NCBI GenBank assembly: GCA_035610835.1
Contig: CM069449.1
Span: forward strand, 40,035,098-40,099,097
DNA from: Ophiura sarsii
Lineage: Eukaryota > Echinodermata > Ophiuroidea > Amphilepidida > Ophiuridae
Length of the DNA: 64,000 nucleotides
Direction of reading: 5' to 3'
Part shown: positions 12,801 to 23,911 of the stretch, piece after piece
Layout of the letters: every line of letters starts with the position of its first letter
How positions within the stretch are numbered: the first letter of the stretch is position 1
Notes under the pieces: generated by a model
What the model was told of the DNA's origin: nothing
The model's input: the letters and a program-made list of their open reading frames with translations, nothing else
Database searches by the model: none
Program-made: the position numbers and the translations under genes

Positions 12801-15800
12801 CATTGCATTCGTTTGAACACAAAATTACATAAAACACATCTTCGGGAACGACCTGGATGGTTTAGCAAAGATATAAATTATACAATCAGCACATGGGTGG
12901 GGTGGTTTTTTTTGGGGGGGGGAGGGCGGGTCAAAATAGTGACACTCTGTCTCTGGTCCCCAGTCTTCCAAAGAACTACATGTAGAGAGAGGATCAAGCT
13001 ACAGAATTTTCGTATTCCCCTATTTTCTTGAAAAAATAAAATTTGTTTTATGATATATGTATTATTTTATACCAGCTTGAAGTTGAAGTATCTCAGCTAA
13101 AGAAAAGATTGACAGACCTAAGAAAAGCAAAGAATACGACATTGCTGAAGAAAGAGAAGGAATACGTGTCAACAGGTGCAGCAGGTCCAAAAAGGTAAGA
13201 AAACCTTTGAACATGACTGTGCTGAATTCGGTAGTTGCGGTAGGTCCTAAAAGGTAATCTAAAGCCAATACAATTATGACATTGATGACTGAAGAAAAGG
13301 AATACGTGTCCAGTGTTTTCACTCAACATAGATACGAAAAGGTGAAATACCCTTCACTTTTGATTTTCACCCTTTTTCTCACAGGTGAAAAATGTTAGAA
13401 ATTCTATTATTTTACAGCCTAAAACAATTATACACCAACACACATTACGGCCATCAATTTAGTTTTTCACCCTTGAGAATTTTACCCAGTGAAATTGCTG
13501 GTGTCAATAGATGAGGTAGGACCTAATACTAATAGCTAAGGAATATGGCCTAAAACTTATGAGAAAATAAAATGTCTCAACATGAGTTGGGATCCTAAAG
13601 GTAAGAAAAGCTTAGAATTGACAATTGTTGCCTGTTACAGAAAGGACAGGAATATCTGTTGACAGAGTAGTCGGGTTAGAATAGCAATAATAATACAAAT
13701 ATTTGATGGAGCACTCATCAGGGATTAGGAATGGCATTTTCTAAGACAAAGTTCAAGAAGAAGAAAAAAGGATGTCCGTACTCCGTACCCAGACGTTCAT
13801 TGAAGAAATAATTGTAATTGAAACAAATTTTATTATGAGACTTAACTCTTTTAGGACAAAACAGTTACGCAATTTTGTAAATTCGCAGGTAGAGTTTTGG
13901 GGAGAATCCAAGAATTTAATCCGAGAATCCATTCTGGCAAAGATTCTCCCGAACAAAAATGCAATGCGAGAGTCCAAGTATAGTTTCTTGCAAACTTTTT
14001 AATTGCATACTAAAATTAAATGGAGGAGATGAAAAATTGAAAATCAAAAGATTCTGGTAAATTATGTTGTGTGAATTTAAATGGTTTCTCACAGTTTTAC
14101 ACAAAATTCTAACCCTAGCCTAACCCTAACCGTTTGGGGTGGTGGGGAAGGTGTATTCTATTATCTTGAAGCCAGAAACAATAAATGCTGTTTCAATGTT
14201 TATTGTAATATCTGAAAATTTGTTTATTGTAAATATCTGTACATGTTTACCGACTTGATTTAAAATATTGTTTAAATAATAAATTTTGTATGTGTGCTTG
14301 TTCTAGTAGGACACATAGCGGCGACAAAAAAGTTGATGAACTCCAAAAAAAGTTGAAGGACCTCAACTTGAAACATGAACAAGAGATTGGAAAAGTAGAC
14401 GAACTTCAGCAAAGGTTGAAAGAGCTCGACCTGAAGCATGACAAAGAGATGGATACATTGATCAGGAAACAACAAGAAGAGGATGGAAAGAAGTCAACAA
14501 CAAAGGTGGGTTATGTTTATGCTGGATCCCTGAAGCAGGGATAGCACTGGATCAAAAATGTGAAAGGTCCTATGAAATTTTCCAGGACCCAGTAGGACTT
14601 CAAAAAACAAATTTAAGGGGGCCCCCAAGAAATTAAAGGGTCCTGAAGTTTGGGTATTTGAAAATTTTACTTTTTTCGGGACAGTTTTAATGAATTAATA
14701 TTGTGAGCAAAGGAAAGGATGGATATGTAATTTACAGAGTTTCTTAAGGTTTCCATTTCCATACATCGTCAAATTTAAGGGGTCCCTTCAATTTTGGTCG
14801 GGGCCCGCAGGTCTTTCCAATTTGAAACCTGACGCGTCAAACAAGAAAGTGAGAGGTCCAGGATGCGCAGACGCGTCAGAATGCCGTGCAGACGCGTCAG
14901 AATGAGACCCTTGCCCTGCATCAATGGGCTCCACACAACTCAATCTCATCCAGGTACGCACAAATCATGTCATCACATTGATTTGCTGGCATAAAAGTCA
15001 TGCATATAATGCATAAAATGACATAAATTGATCCACACAAAAATTTGGCAAATGCCAGCTTCATGCTTTAGAATGATAACAAATGGACTGATTGGCGCCA
15101 AATACACTGCATCTACACCCGCGCCAGCGTCAGACTTCACACACATGGCGTAGCGGGCTCCCCATTGCGCCGTAGCCATTGCAGCGCGACAATGAAATCG
15201 GTATTTGATGTGTCACCTCAACTAGAATTATACTAATTCCTTCTGTCTCCTAACATGGTGCACCGACGCGATGCTGTGTTGGAGACTGAAAAGCAAAGCG
15301 TTCAAATCATACCAGGGGTTTTGCGAGCTGCACGATTGCGTCTGATCGCATTACACTGCACCATCATGTTATCGCGCGAGTTCAATTTTGAGATGCGCTA
15401 TACACGCACGCACAGCCGCCGCTTGCATTGTGTATCGAATTACCATGGCTCATGAATAATTCAGTGTGTCAAGAAATCTTGGCACAAAAAGTCTTGCACG
15501 AAAAAATTGTAATTGAACCAGGCCCCAAGTGGAGACCCGCTTTGCGTTATGCGTAATTTAAGCTCATACATGTAGGACAACTCTTGGGGAATTTGTCTAC
15601 CATAGAATGGGGATACTTTGACCCACCAAAAATAAATAAGAGTTTATTTGTCAAATTTTGAGAAAAGTTTTATTTCACCTATCTGACCTCTTTTTTGTTG
15701 TTTTCATTTTAATCCCATAACAATAGAACAACCCCCCGTGCAATCATGAGCCTATCATCACCAAACTTGAAAAGGAGAATAAAGACCTGCAGTTATTCAA

Positions 15801-18800
15801 CGATGAGTTTCAGCGAGAAAACAAAGAATTGAGGAACAAATTTGAAGAGTTGTTTACTGAGCTGAGCATCAAGGAAGCACAATGGTGTGAAAGAGAAGAA
15901 CAACTCAATCTAAAGGTGAGAACTAATCTGGATGAAACTGGTTTCTTCCAGTATAAACTGGAATAACTAGACACAACCAGTTTTTCTCCACTATATAATC
16001 AAAACAAATAATTGTCGATCATAGCGTCACGATCTGAGCGCTCGCGTTCATCCACAGGTTGAACGCGGTCTTGCGATGCACTACATTCCAAAACAACAGG
16101 CGCACCAGCCGTTGCAATATGCACCAGGCGCATGGGAACCTGATAGCTGATAGAATTGTGTCACTATATGATCAGCAATTATTTGTTTTGATTATAGTAT
16201 AACATACTTCCTTAAAAACCTGAAAAAAGAGACAAAGTCATATAACAATCTGAAATGAATTTGGTAACAACTTTTTCTTCCAGACCAAAGTGAATAACAA
16301 TAAATGGAAAACCTGGAAAGGTACAGGAATTTTGGATACAAATAAATAGAAATGTGGAAATATGAGTATTAAAAAGCATGAATCCAAATAAGAAAACTGA
16401 AAACAGGCATCTCAGCTGCAAGTTTTCCATGCATGGCGTTTACAGTACTGAACTAACTTATGTTTGGTAAAAAAGGGTTAAATTACAGGTATTGAATCAA
16501 TATTCAGCATTACAAATACCCATTGCAGTAACCTTGTTATTTAAAATGTACAAAAACAGAGCAAGTGTTAGAGCTAGAGTGCCCTGATACTCTGCCTCTA
16601 ATTCCTTTGATAAGATGAATTACCTAATGGTTGCTTTCCAATTCTGAAGAAATGCTTTTTGAACTCCAACAACGAATGGCAGTGTATCAGAAGGTTATTT
16701 ATTGATATTTCTAAAACATTTTATAGGTATTTACACTTTTTAAAGAAGTAACATAAATAAGTCAAAGGCAAAACTTTGAAGTCAGTACGATGCGCAAATG
16801 CAACGCATGGACAGTTTGTGGTAAAAAAAAAAAAACAGGTTCTGACCACACTCTATTCAAATTATGTCAGATATATTTACCTGTATGTCCCCAAATATGA
16901 AGCAGCTATGTTTCCTACATTTTTAGTTATAAGCTCTCCTCTTTTTGGACCCATTTTTTGGGGACACATTGTACATTGAAGAATGGCTTGATAATTTGAC
17001 CATCCTGTGGATTGGCTGTAAAATTTACTAAAGTTAGTGTAACATGATAATAATGCAATGTTCAATTTTTAAAATTCTTTTTTGGAATGAAAGACTAATC
17101 AATAGTCTATTTAGCAACCATTGGTCATGAATCTGACTCGCCGTTTACTCTCCTCAAACCTCAAATGGATTAAATTTGAAGAACAACTCAACTTAAAGTT
17201 AAATAACTTAAATTAGCTTGGTAAACCAAGGTTCAAAGAGGAGAAAGAAAGAATGGGAACATTTGTTTATAAAAATATACTTTTTCTTCAAATATATTTC
17301 AAAGAAACTAATCTATTAGTTGACATCAAGTGAGCATATTGATTGGAATAACTGATATTGTTGTCAATTTCAGTTAAAACTTCAATGGGGTGAAAAATAC
17401 AAAGAATGGATGGCCGCAACGGAGATGAAGATAGAAGAATTACAACAGGCTAATACATTATTGTAAGTATGGCATATTTTACCTTTTTATCAATCTCGAT
17501 TCACTCCTTGTTCGGCAATGTTCCTTTTGGTCTTCATGCAAATTTCCAATATGTGTTTTAGTTGAGAAGTCCTTTCCGAGCGGATTTTCCAATTGTTGCC
17601 AGAATTCTTTTTTGTGTACCCCTTTGTGTTCCAATCCTGACATTTCCTAGCTGTGAAATACTGTAAAAGCCAATATTTTCCCGTAAAGATATTTTCGCGC
17701 ATTTTGATATCATAGACATTTTTGCGAATTGTTTTTTCGCGGGCGACCTTCTGGATGCATTGCATGAATGTTGAAAACAATATTTTCGTGTGTTATAATT
17801 TTCGCGGAAAAAGAGTTTTCGCAAAAAGCACGAAAATAAAACCACCACGAAAATTTCAGCTTTTACAGTATATCGAATCCTTTCTGTTTCCACAATTAAC
17901 ACAAGGCCCCTACAAGAGTGCTCAATGTAAAGACTACAAATATGTGCATCGATTATCTCATGAATAAACATGAGCTAATTCATGGACCCTCCAGCCACAC
18001 TGCGTCGGTGATTTCACGCGACATTGGACATTCAAACACTCTTATGAGTGTCGAACCAATCAGAAAGCAAGAAACTGAAATATGTGGAGTGCATTGAAAG
18101 TGTCTAATGCACTCCGCTTGTGCGCTATCCAATGAGAGCACCGCACGCTTTGTTTTGATTCGTTGGTCAGGAATCGCTGGTTCGCCGATTTTCACTGCGG
18201 GTGTTAGCACACTTGTGTAACATGTTTTGATTAGTTTTTACATATATCAAATTTATGCTTAAATTGTGAATTTTGATTTGTATAGTGTCATGTATGAATT
18301 AAGGTCAATACAATGCGTATGTTTTGTTTCTCAAAAGATTAGAAAAATCAATGCACTTGCGCAAATGTTGATATGCTCACAATAGCACTCCCCTGCAGGG
18401 TCGTTCCATTATTCACACATCAGCATCAGTGCGCGTGCATTAATTTGTCTAATTTCTCTCGGAACAACACATATGCATTTATTGACCTATAAGCATGTGA
18501 CACTTCAGGGCATGTGATTTACCTCCCAGAGCGGGATGTGATAATCGCACAACAGTTTGCAGTTTAAACTGGACCATGCAACAACACAAATTTTCTCAAT
18601 CTTCATGGAATTTCACAAAGAGGCCATGCACTTTTTTGCCATGTTTTTTTGTTTTTTTGTCCCTCGATTTGGGCCATCCAAGCAAATAGAGGGACCGGTC
18701 TAGCTCTGCAATTCCACATTAACTTTCTTTCCCATCACGACTCGAAACTGTATTAAAAGGCTTTTGTGTGGACAACAAAATTATCCTCAACTACTCATTG

Positions 18801-19113
18801 GCACTATTCAGCAGATACACTTTTCATTCAAGCTGTGAGAAATTATTCCATGGTCTTGACTTGCTCGAAAGAAGATTTCTTGTGCATGACCTGCATGCCT
18901 CGATCACTTTCATCACAAAATCAGTCTCAATCAAGACTGGTTCCCATTGACTTGCAGTGAAAGGCTTATAACCTTTCTAATCAAGGGTCTTAAAGATAAT
19001 CCTGCTACAGGTAGGGGGCCGTCACCTTAGGTACTTTAAATATTATTTATGCATTTCATATTTTGTTTTCCTTCTCCAGGCGAAGCTACTTAAAGAAGCC
19101 CCCTGGTGACTGA
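9717..19113 (+). CDS. coiled-coil protein, six exons, 238 aa
   Basis: Coding exons are 9717-9803, 13076-13194, 14307-14505, 15727-15915, 17374-17462 and 19080-19113. They sum to 717 bases, 238 residues plus TGA, and every junction keeps the frame (phases 0, 2, 0, 0, 2). The product starts MSKATARPTNSKTSVKRED, a basic serine/threonine-rich head, then runs almost entirely as heptad-rich, charged helix. Recognisable stretches are LEVEVSQLKKRLTDLRK, a doubled KVDELQ..L..L.LKH motif in exon 3, and EENKEL/FEELFTELSIKEA-type sequence in exon 4. It ends with a WGEKYKEW segment and the tail YLKKPPGD. No membrane segment or enzymatic motif is visible. It is probably a structural or adaptor coiled-coil protein; I do not recognise the orthologue and give no symbol. 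Confidence 0.85.
9918..10201. mobile_element. hAT-like MITE in intron 1
   Basis: The left end CAGGGGTTCTCAACC and right end GGTTGAGAACCATTG form a ~15-bp TIR with the CAGGGG-type terminus common in hAT elements. Flanks CCTTTTAC and CCTATCAG match at only 5 of 8 positions, so a decayed 8-bp duplication is possible but not shown. It is 284 bp, has no transposase and is rich in GGGGTC. Confidence 0.7.
10380..11110. repeat. C-tract-rich intronic repeats with 173-bp tandem duplication
   Basis: Several long C runs are each preceded by AAACTTTTT(A/G)AC-like words (near 10398, 10476, 10961, 11007, 11046). They look like a decayed family of CCCC-ended repeats. Between them, 10538-10710 and 10711-10884 are two diverged tandem copies sharing CCTGTTG, CAACAGTTCT and CACTGGTTAGTCACATTTT. 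Confidence 0.65.
11111..13075. other. rest of intron 1, nothing recognised
   Basis: There are no coding-like frames, RNA genes or clear TIR pairs. A G-run at 12910-12922 and ordinary AT-rich intron sequence are all that can be seen. Confidence 0.5.
13076..13194 (+). CDS. coiled-coil gene, exon 2
   Basis: The acceptor TTTATACCAG precedes CTTGAAGTTGAAG and the donor is AAAAG|GTAAGA. It holds 39 codons plus two bases (LEVEVSQLKKRL ... GAAGPK). The lysine/leucine-rich heptads start the coiled coil. A diverged echo of the exon's end (GGTCCTAAAAGGTAA and GGAATACGTGTC) recurs just downstream at 13240-13310, suggesting a partial local duplication of the exon. Confidence 0.85.
14109..14132. repeat. 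short telomere-like repeat (CTAACC)n, degenerate
   Basis: CTAACCCTAGCCTAACCCTAACC is four degenerate copies of the animal telomere unit in intron 2. It is too short to mean a fusion or telomere, and is probably a repair scar or chance. Confidence 0.5.
14307..14505 (+). CDS. coiled-coil gene, exon 3
   Basis: The acceptor region ends TTCTAGTAG|GACAC, a tandem NAGNAG site. Use of the first AG adds one residue, use of the second drops it, and both keep the frame. The donor is AACAAAG|GTGGGT. The exon encodes two similar heptad blocks, VDELQKKLKDLNLKHEQEI and VDELQQRLKELDLKHDKEM, so an internal duplication of about 25 residues is visible. Confidence 0.85.
14506..15726. other. intron 3 with CpG-rich insert and repeated GACGCGTC palindrome
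   Basis: The 8-bp palindrome GACGCGTC occurs three times within 70 bp (14831, 14870, 14891). Flanking it at about 14575-14820 is a diverged inverted pair with AAATTTAAGGGG words. A CpG-rich stretch at about 15100-15450 contrasts with the AT-rich intron. Its short open frames show no family likeness. Confidence 0.5.
15727..15915 (+). CDS. coiled-coil gene, exon 4
   Basis: The acceptor CATAACAATAG precedes AACAACCCCCC and the donor is CTAAAG|GTGAGA. It contains exactly 63 codons, phase 0 at both ends. The segment opens with a helix-breaking NNPPCNHEP linker and then resumes strongly charged coiled coil (LEKENKDLQLFNDEFQRENK, then FEELFTELSIKEAQWCE). Confidence 0.85.
15991..16197. mobile_element. 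MITE with ~34-bp TIR in intron 4
   Basis: The left arm CTATATAATCAAAACAAATA and its complement ending GTTTTGATTATAG delimit a 207-bp fold-back unit whose centre is GC-rich. No transposase is present. The target duplication was not resolved. Confidence 0.75.
16198..17373. other. rest of intron 4, nothing recognised
   Basis: The region is AT-rich. A stretch near 17165-17205 (GAAGAACAACTCAACTTAAAG, followed by TTAAATAACTTAAAT) resembles the end of exon 4. It may be a decayed partial exon copy. Confidence 0.4.
17374..17462 (+). CDS. coiled-coil gene, exon 5
   Basis: The acceptor TTGTCAATTTCAG precedes TTAAAACTTCAATGGG and the donor is TTATT|GTAAGTATG. It holds 29 codons plus two bases and encodes LKLQWGEKYKEW followed by an E/Q-rich helix. 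Tryptophan and tyrosine spacing in this block is the most distinctive signature for an orthologue search. Confidence 0.85.
17659..17870. mobile_element. MITE of TACTGTAAAA family
   Basis: Ends TACTGTAAAAGC and GCTTTTACAGTA are perfect complements. The 212-bp body is rich in TTTTCGCG/CGCGAAAA words. TA at both outer edges fits a TA target duplication. Related TIRs occur at 33656, 36045, 37467, 51026 and 59494. Confidence 0.8.
17871..19079. other. intron 5, nothing recognised
   Basis: No coding frame of quality, RNA gene or clear inverted repeat was identified. Confidence 0.5.
19080..19113 (+). CDS. coiled-coil gene, last coding exon
   Basis: The acceptor TTTTCCTTCTCCAG has a good pyrimidine tract. 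One base completes the split codon, followed by RSYLKKPPGD and TGA at 19111-19113. The first AATAAA downstream, at 19230-19235, lies inside the TIR of the MITE that starts at 19221. Confidence 0.85.
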
Positions 19114-19220
19114 GAACCACACATTTTAGATGAAGATGAGCTCCTCCGTGCTACCTATACCAAAGAAACATATGTAAAAGACTGTATTCTCTGAAGTTGG
19201 GCATGATACAAGTACATAAA

Positions 19221-19606
19221 GCCAAGAAAAATAAAAAGTTGTATTGCCCTCAAGTACCAACAATTTAAAATTGGGTCGGTCGGTCGGAAATCCTTTTCAT
19301 TTTCTTCTTCGTTTTTTCACAATTTTGTTCAATTTCTTTTTTTCTTTTTTTTTTTGATGAAAAATAAATGGTTTATGTCAAGACAAAATTGATATAGGCC
19401 CATATGTCAATTTAACTAATGTTTCTATTGTGACAATAGTCTAAAAACATTTATTTAAGCTTACTTATTCATTTCAAGTAATAACATTTAGACACTTTTA
19501 ATAAAATTTAAATCTAGAAGAAGAAAAAAAATTAAAAATGCAACCCTAGTTTTTACGATTCTAGGGTCGGTTGCTGAGGGCAACACAACTTATTATTTTT
19601 CTTGGC
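19221..19606. mobile_element. MITE just downstream of the coiled-coil gene
   Basis: The left end GCCAAGAAAAATAAAAAGTT and right end AACTTATTATTTTTCTTGGC are near-complements, extending about 31 bp to the shared word TTGCCCTC/GAGGGCAA. The 386-bp body contains GGGTCGGTCGGTCGG and T-rich DNA. The left TIR carries AATAAA, so the host gene may use it for polyadenylation. Confidence 0.8.
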
Positions 19607-19772
19607 CTAATAGGAGACCAGCATGGGTTTCACATGTGTGTCACATGGATATACGTATCACATGGGTGTCACATGGATAGATTCTGAACTTTTATCCATT
19701 TTATTTCCTATACCATTACCAAAGAGAAGACTCAAAGAGAAGACTCAAACCCAAAACAAACAAATGAAAATA

Positions 19773-20342
19773 CAGGGTGTCCCAGAATGATGTTTGAAAA
19801 AATATATATATAGAGAGAAACAAGCTTGCAATGTATAATAAGGAACAGGTTTCCCATTTTACTCTGCTCATTTCATCAAAATATCTTTATCCGTTTCCGA
19901 TATGGCATGACATTATTGAAAATTAGTGAAAACCTGTTTTTCACATTTTTCACATTCAGCTTATTTAAATTAATAAAACTCACACCAAACTTTAAACCTA
20001 TACTTAAGAAAGTATGATATAAATCACTCAAGCAGAACATTTACTCACCATTTAAATATTGCTTTATTAAACATCACTAACAGCTGATGTCTATTAATTT
20101 TGTTAATTTAAATTGAGTTTCAAAAGAGGTCATTTTGGTCAAACTTGGAATCTATTATTGTTAAAAAAGAGTCCATAATTTTTGTCAGAAACATTCGATT
20201 GTAAAAAATCAAAATTGCTAAGAAAGCAAAATGTATATAGATATTAGAATCATAAGCAATTTGACCAATAAATAACAATGACATTTATAGCTAAATAAAT
20301 GCACCTTTCCTGGCCAGGTATTAATAATTCTGGGACACCCTG
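19773..20342. mobile_element. Tc1/mariner-type MITE
   Basis: TIRs CAGGGTGTCCCAGAATGAT and ATAATTCTGGGACACCCTG are complementary at 18 of 19 positions. They are flanked by TA at 19771-19772 and 20343-20344. TA duplication with a CAGGGTGTCCCA terminus is typical of mariner-like elements. The 570-bp AT-rich body has no transposase. Confidence 0.85.
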
Positions 20343-20681
20343 TATAGTAACTTGGAAGTACCCCCTCCTTCGGAGGAAGTGTTACCAAAAATAGTTCAAG
20401 AAAGGAGGACGAGGGAGAAAGAACAAAATCCAAAAGTTGAGTAAAGTTTTTTAAGACTCGGCTTGAATTTTAGATTTATTTTCAATCTGATTCAATAACT
20501 TGTAGGCTATGTGATATTTTAACTACATGTATAAACTATCCCTCAAAAACTTTTTGATGTGAAGAAGATTAATTTTGTGTATAGTCTTGTAACGATTAAT
20601 AGAAAGAAATATATATTTTTATTACATGAATAAACCACTGGAAAACAAAACAATCGTCCTGTTCTCTTATTTAAAATGTCG

Positions 20682-21500
20682 TTACATGGGAGTGGCATGA
20701 TCAGTTACATGGGAGTGGCATGATCAGTTTGAGAAATTAACACGTTTATGAAAAAGGAAACGATTGGCAAGTTTTCCCTTTTCAATATCATGTTCACTTT
20801 TTCCAAAACATTCACATTTCCCCAATTGATGTTTTCTATAAAAGTGGCACTTATCGAATGCCTCCAGTGCTTTTTAAAATTAATTTCAATTGTCTTTATT
20901 TTCAATTAACAGAAAGTCTTCTTTTATCTAATCCTTATTTGAAAAAATCATGCATGACTAACCATTCACGTCCCTGCATCATTGAAAAGTGCCACTTTTC
21001 GGAGAACATCCTTTTGGAGAAATGTGACTGTTTTGGGAAAAGTAAACATGGTATTAAATAGGGGATACTTTGTGTGGGTAGCCAAACATTCTCCCTTTTC
21101 TTAATTGTTTCAATCTCTTAAAACGACCAATTGTGTGTGAAACTATGCAAACAAACTCTTAACCCCCTGGGCACTACCGGCCTATCTTACAGTGGTTCTG
21201 ATTGGTGTATTACAAGATATACTCATTTGAATAGCCAATTAAAATGGAGCTTGTAAAATATTTCACTCCAATCTTTATCAGGGATACAATTATTCTAACA
21301 CTGCCTCTGATTGGCGCAATAAATGATGTATCTATCTTTCTAACCAATCGGCCAGTAGTTCTCTGGGGTTAAAGGATTTTGAAAAGTTCCACTTTTTCTG
21401 AAAACATCAATTTTGGGAAATGTAATAATGATATTGAAATGGAAAAACTTTCCATGGGTAGCAAAGTGTTTTTGCTTTTCATAAGTGTTTCAATCTCTCA
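20682..21500. repeat. compound inverted repeat with third copy
   Basis: 20765-20860 is inverted at 20983-21065 (landmarks GTGGCACTT, ACATTTC, CCAAAACA). A third relative in the same orientation as the second lies at 21375-21500 (GTTCCACTTTTTCTGAAAAC). A 23-bp tandem duplication (TTACATGGGAGTGGCATGAT) begins at 20682. The piggyBac-like MITE 21163-21368 splits the cluster. Confidence 0.65.
21163..21368. mobile_element. TTAA-flanked MITE (piggyBac-like)
   Basis: Exact TTAA duplications lie at 21159-21162 and 21369-21372. Ends CCCCCTGGGCACTACCGGCC and GGCCAGTAGTTCTCTGGGG are imperfect complements. TTAA plus a CCC-type terminus points to piggyBac. It is 206 bp and non-autonomous. Confidence 0.8.
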
Positions 21501-22915
21501 ATGTCCAATTATGTGTACACAATTGTGATCTAATTTTAGGAGGGTCTTAATTTTTTTTAAGCCTTTATAATCATAACAAATAATTCAAAACCATTCCCTC
21601 GCGCGTACAATACAACAACCTCTGTGTTTCCGCAACAGCACAGGGCAAGGGCACAGTGAATCGGAAGATATTGAGGGCTTAGAACCAAAACTGTCTGTCC
21701 AATTTGGGCTAACATAAGTTAAGTCCACTATTAAGCATGTATATGGATATACTTTCACTGCCAGAAGTGTCTATGCCCAATATTTCAAAATAGAGGGCGC
21801 CCAAGAAAAGTGAACATGTCCTTTATTTCTTAGACACGATCAACAGAAACATACACCCTTAACCGCAACACCGTATAGGGCAAGGGCACAGTGAATCGAA
21901 AGATATGATGTAAATATCAAAATTTCCGTAAGTAACCAATCACGCTCCATGTCAGAATGCACCTGTTGCTTTGGATGAACGCCAGTGCTCGAATCAACAA
22001 TCCTTATTTATATTAAAAGGTATCACCTTTTTTTTTGCTATGATTTTTTTTGCACATGATATTTTGATATCAGAAGAATCCCCATATTTCCCCATTATGT
22101 CTGTAAAATCTTAGGGGCCAGAAACGTTCCATTTAGAAATTATAGGCTAAAATGTGGTGAATTACTGCCACCAGCCAGTTTGTGTACTACTCAATGGGCA
22201 AAATTCTTGTGACCTTGTGTTTCTAAAATTAGAACCATTGGAGTTATGCAACTCAAACTTTGGAATGTGACAATTTTAAGGAAGACCTTTCATGTAAAAA
22301 AGAAAACATCAAGTTGAAAATCGGGCCAGCAATCGGAACATCTACCTTAAAGGAAATTGGGTTTTTTTGGGGGGGGTAGCTTAAATCCAACACATGACAC
22401 AGGCAAAATAATGCACATTTGCACTCAATTTTTACAAGTTTTCAACAAAATATCCTTTTTCTTTGGCTATTTATTACAAAGAATCAATGCAGTGTGAACA
22501 TTCTAAAAGCTTTACATTATTACATTATTACAATGTACATGTGTATACATACAATTATATAGATACAAAAAGTAATTGACACAAAAACCAACAAATTGTT
22601 CTTGCAATCAATGTTTGACTACAACTAGTCCGAGTAACCATTTTTAAACATAGAACCATTGTACAACTTCTGGCATTTTGTGCTAGATTCTCACAGCCCT
22701 AGCGCACGTAATACCAGAGAGATAAGAGATTGCCCAGCACCCACAAGAAGCTGGTGTCCTAATGATCAATTCCCATTGTCTAAAATGCTAATCACTCCAT
22801 TGTTTTAATTTTGATAGAAGTATGGGGATCAGCAACGCATAAGAAATGTACTGACGCTTGCATAACTCCATACTTAATATATCATTATCAACGACTTTAC
22901 CAAAACAGTTAATCT
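21501..22915. other. intergenic, minor repeats only
   Basis: Two related 50-bp blocks at about 21635-21685 and 21865-21910 share GGGCAAGGGCACAGTGAATC. No gene is seen. Confidence 0.5.
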
Positions 22916-22917
22916 TT

Positions 22918-23085
22918 TAGTGTAGAGCTGTGGCCACGCTCTAGGATTCCCACTCGGGAGTCCCGGATTCAATTCCTCAACCAACCAACACGTTCCTGCA
23001 GCGTTCAAGCCCATTTGTAGTATTATGGGATAAACGCTTAGGCTGCTGTGATGAAAGCCTATGGTTTTATCAGGGTATGCACATG
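22918..23085 (+). mobile_element. tRNA-derived SINE
   Basis: A degenerate tRNA head has an A-box-like GAGCTGTGGCCACGCTC and the B-box-like GGATTCAATTCC at the expected spacing. Between them is the usual CCCACTCGGGAGTCCC. About 100 bp of non-tRNA body follows. The pattern resembles serine/leucine-tRNA-type SINEs of marine animals. Its ends were not fixed. Confidence 0.6.
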
Positions 23086-23911
23086 ACTCTTTGAGAATTG
23101 TTTTAAAAAAACAATTAAAAAACTAAAAACGTTAAGGCAACATTCAGTATGGCTGATAACGTGTACCTCTAGGTCCCAGGCATGCATCAACTACACGGTA
23201 CAAAAATGAGCCTCAATTAAATTATATGATGTGCTTTATTCCATCAAAGACTTGATGCATGACTGAGACAAAAAGTACACAATTTTCAGTATGGCTTTAA
23301 ATCTTTCCACACAGCTATTAGTTTTACCATTTATTCTTATCTCAAGAATTACTGAACCAATACTAGGCATGTCTGTACTTATTTTAATGTATTTCTCATG
23401 GCGATTCCAAATATGGTAATGAAATTCAATAATTTAGACATTGAAATATTTTGGAACTGTCATCTGCTGCGTGGAAAGTAATAACATACCTACAGACAGG
23501 TAACATAAAAGCACAACAAATTGATCAAAATGAAAATATAAATAATAAAAAGAAAATTGGGTTCTTAGTACTTACAAATTACAAAGGAAAAAAAAACAAG
23601 AAATAGGGGATTAAAATTCTAACATAAGCAACATAAAAAAGAAAATACTAAAACACTAGATCAACATAATAATAACAAAGGTGACATGTGGGTTGGAAGC
23701 CAATCTAACATCAAATATTACAGTGTGTCTGTGTCATATCAAATACCTTGAGCAAACACCTGTTAAATGACACTTAGTCAATTGGAGATTTTACACATAA
23801 AAAATAATATAATAAAAAACACTTGGTTTCACCTTATTTTTGTATCTTTTTGTATCAGTTTGTTTCTTATGCTGTATGTTTACACGGTTGGTACATATAT
23901 CCTGTAATGTG
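23086..23911. other. intergenic AT-rich DNA, nothing recognised
   Basis: No supported feature. Confidence 0.5.

Noticed and set aside
14109..14132. Interstitial telomere indicating chromosome fusion
   Set aside because: Only about four degenerate units; too short for that interpretation.
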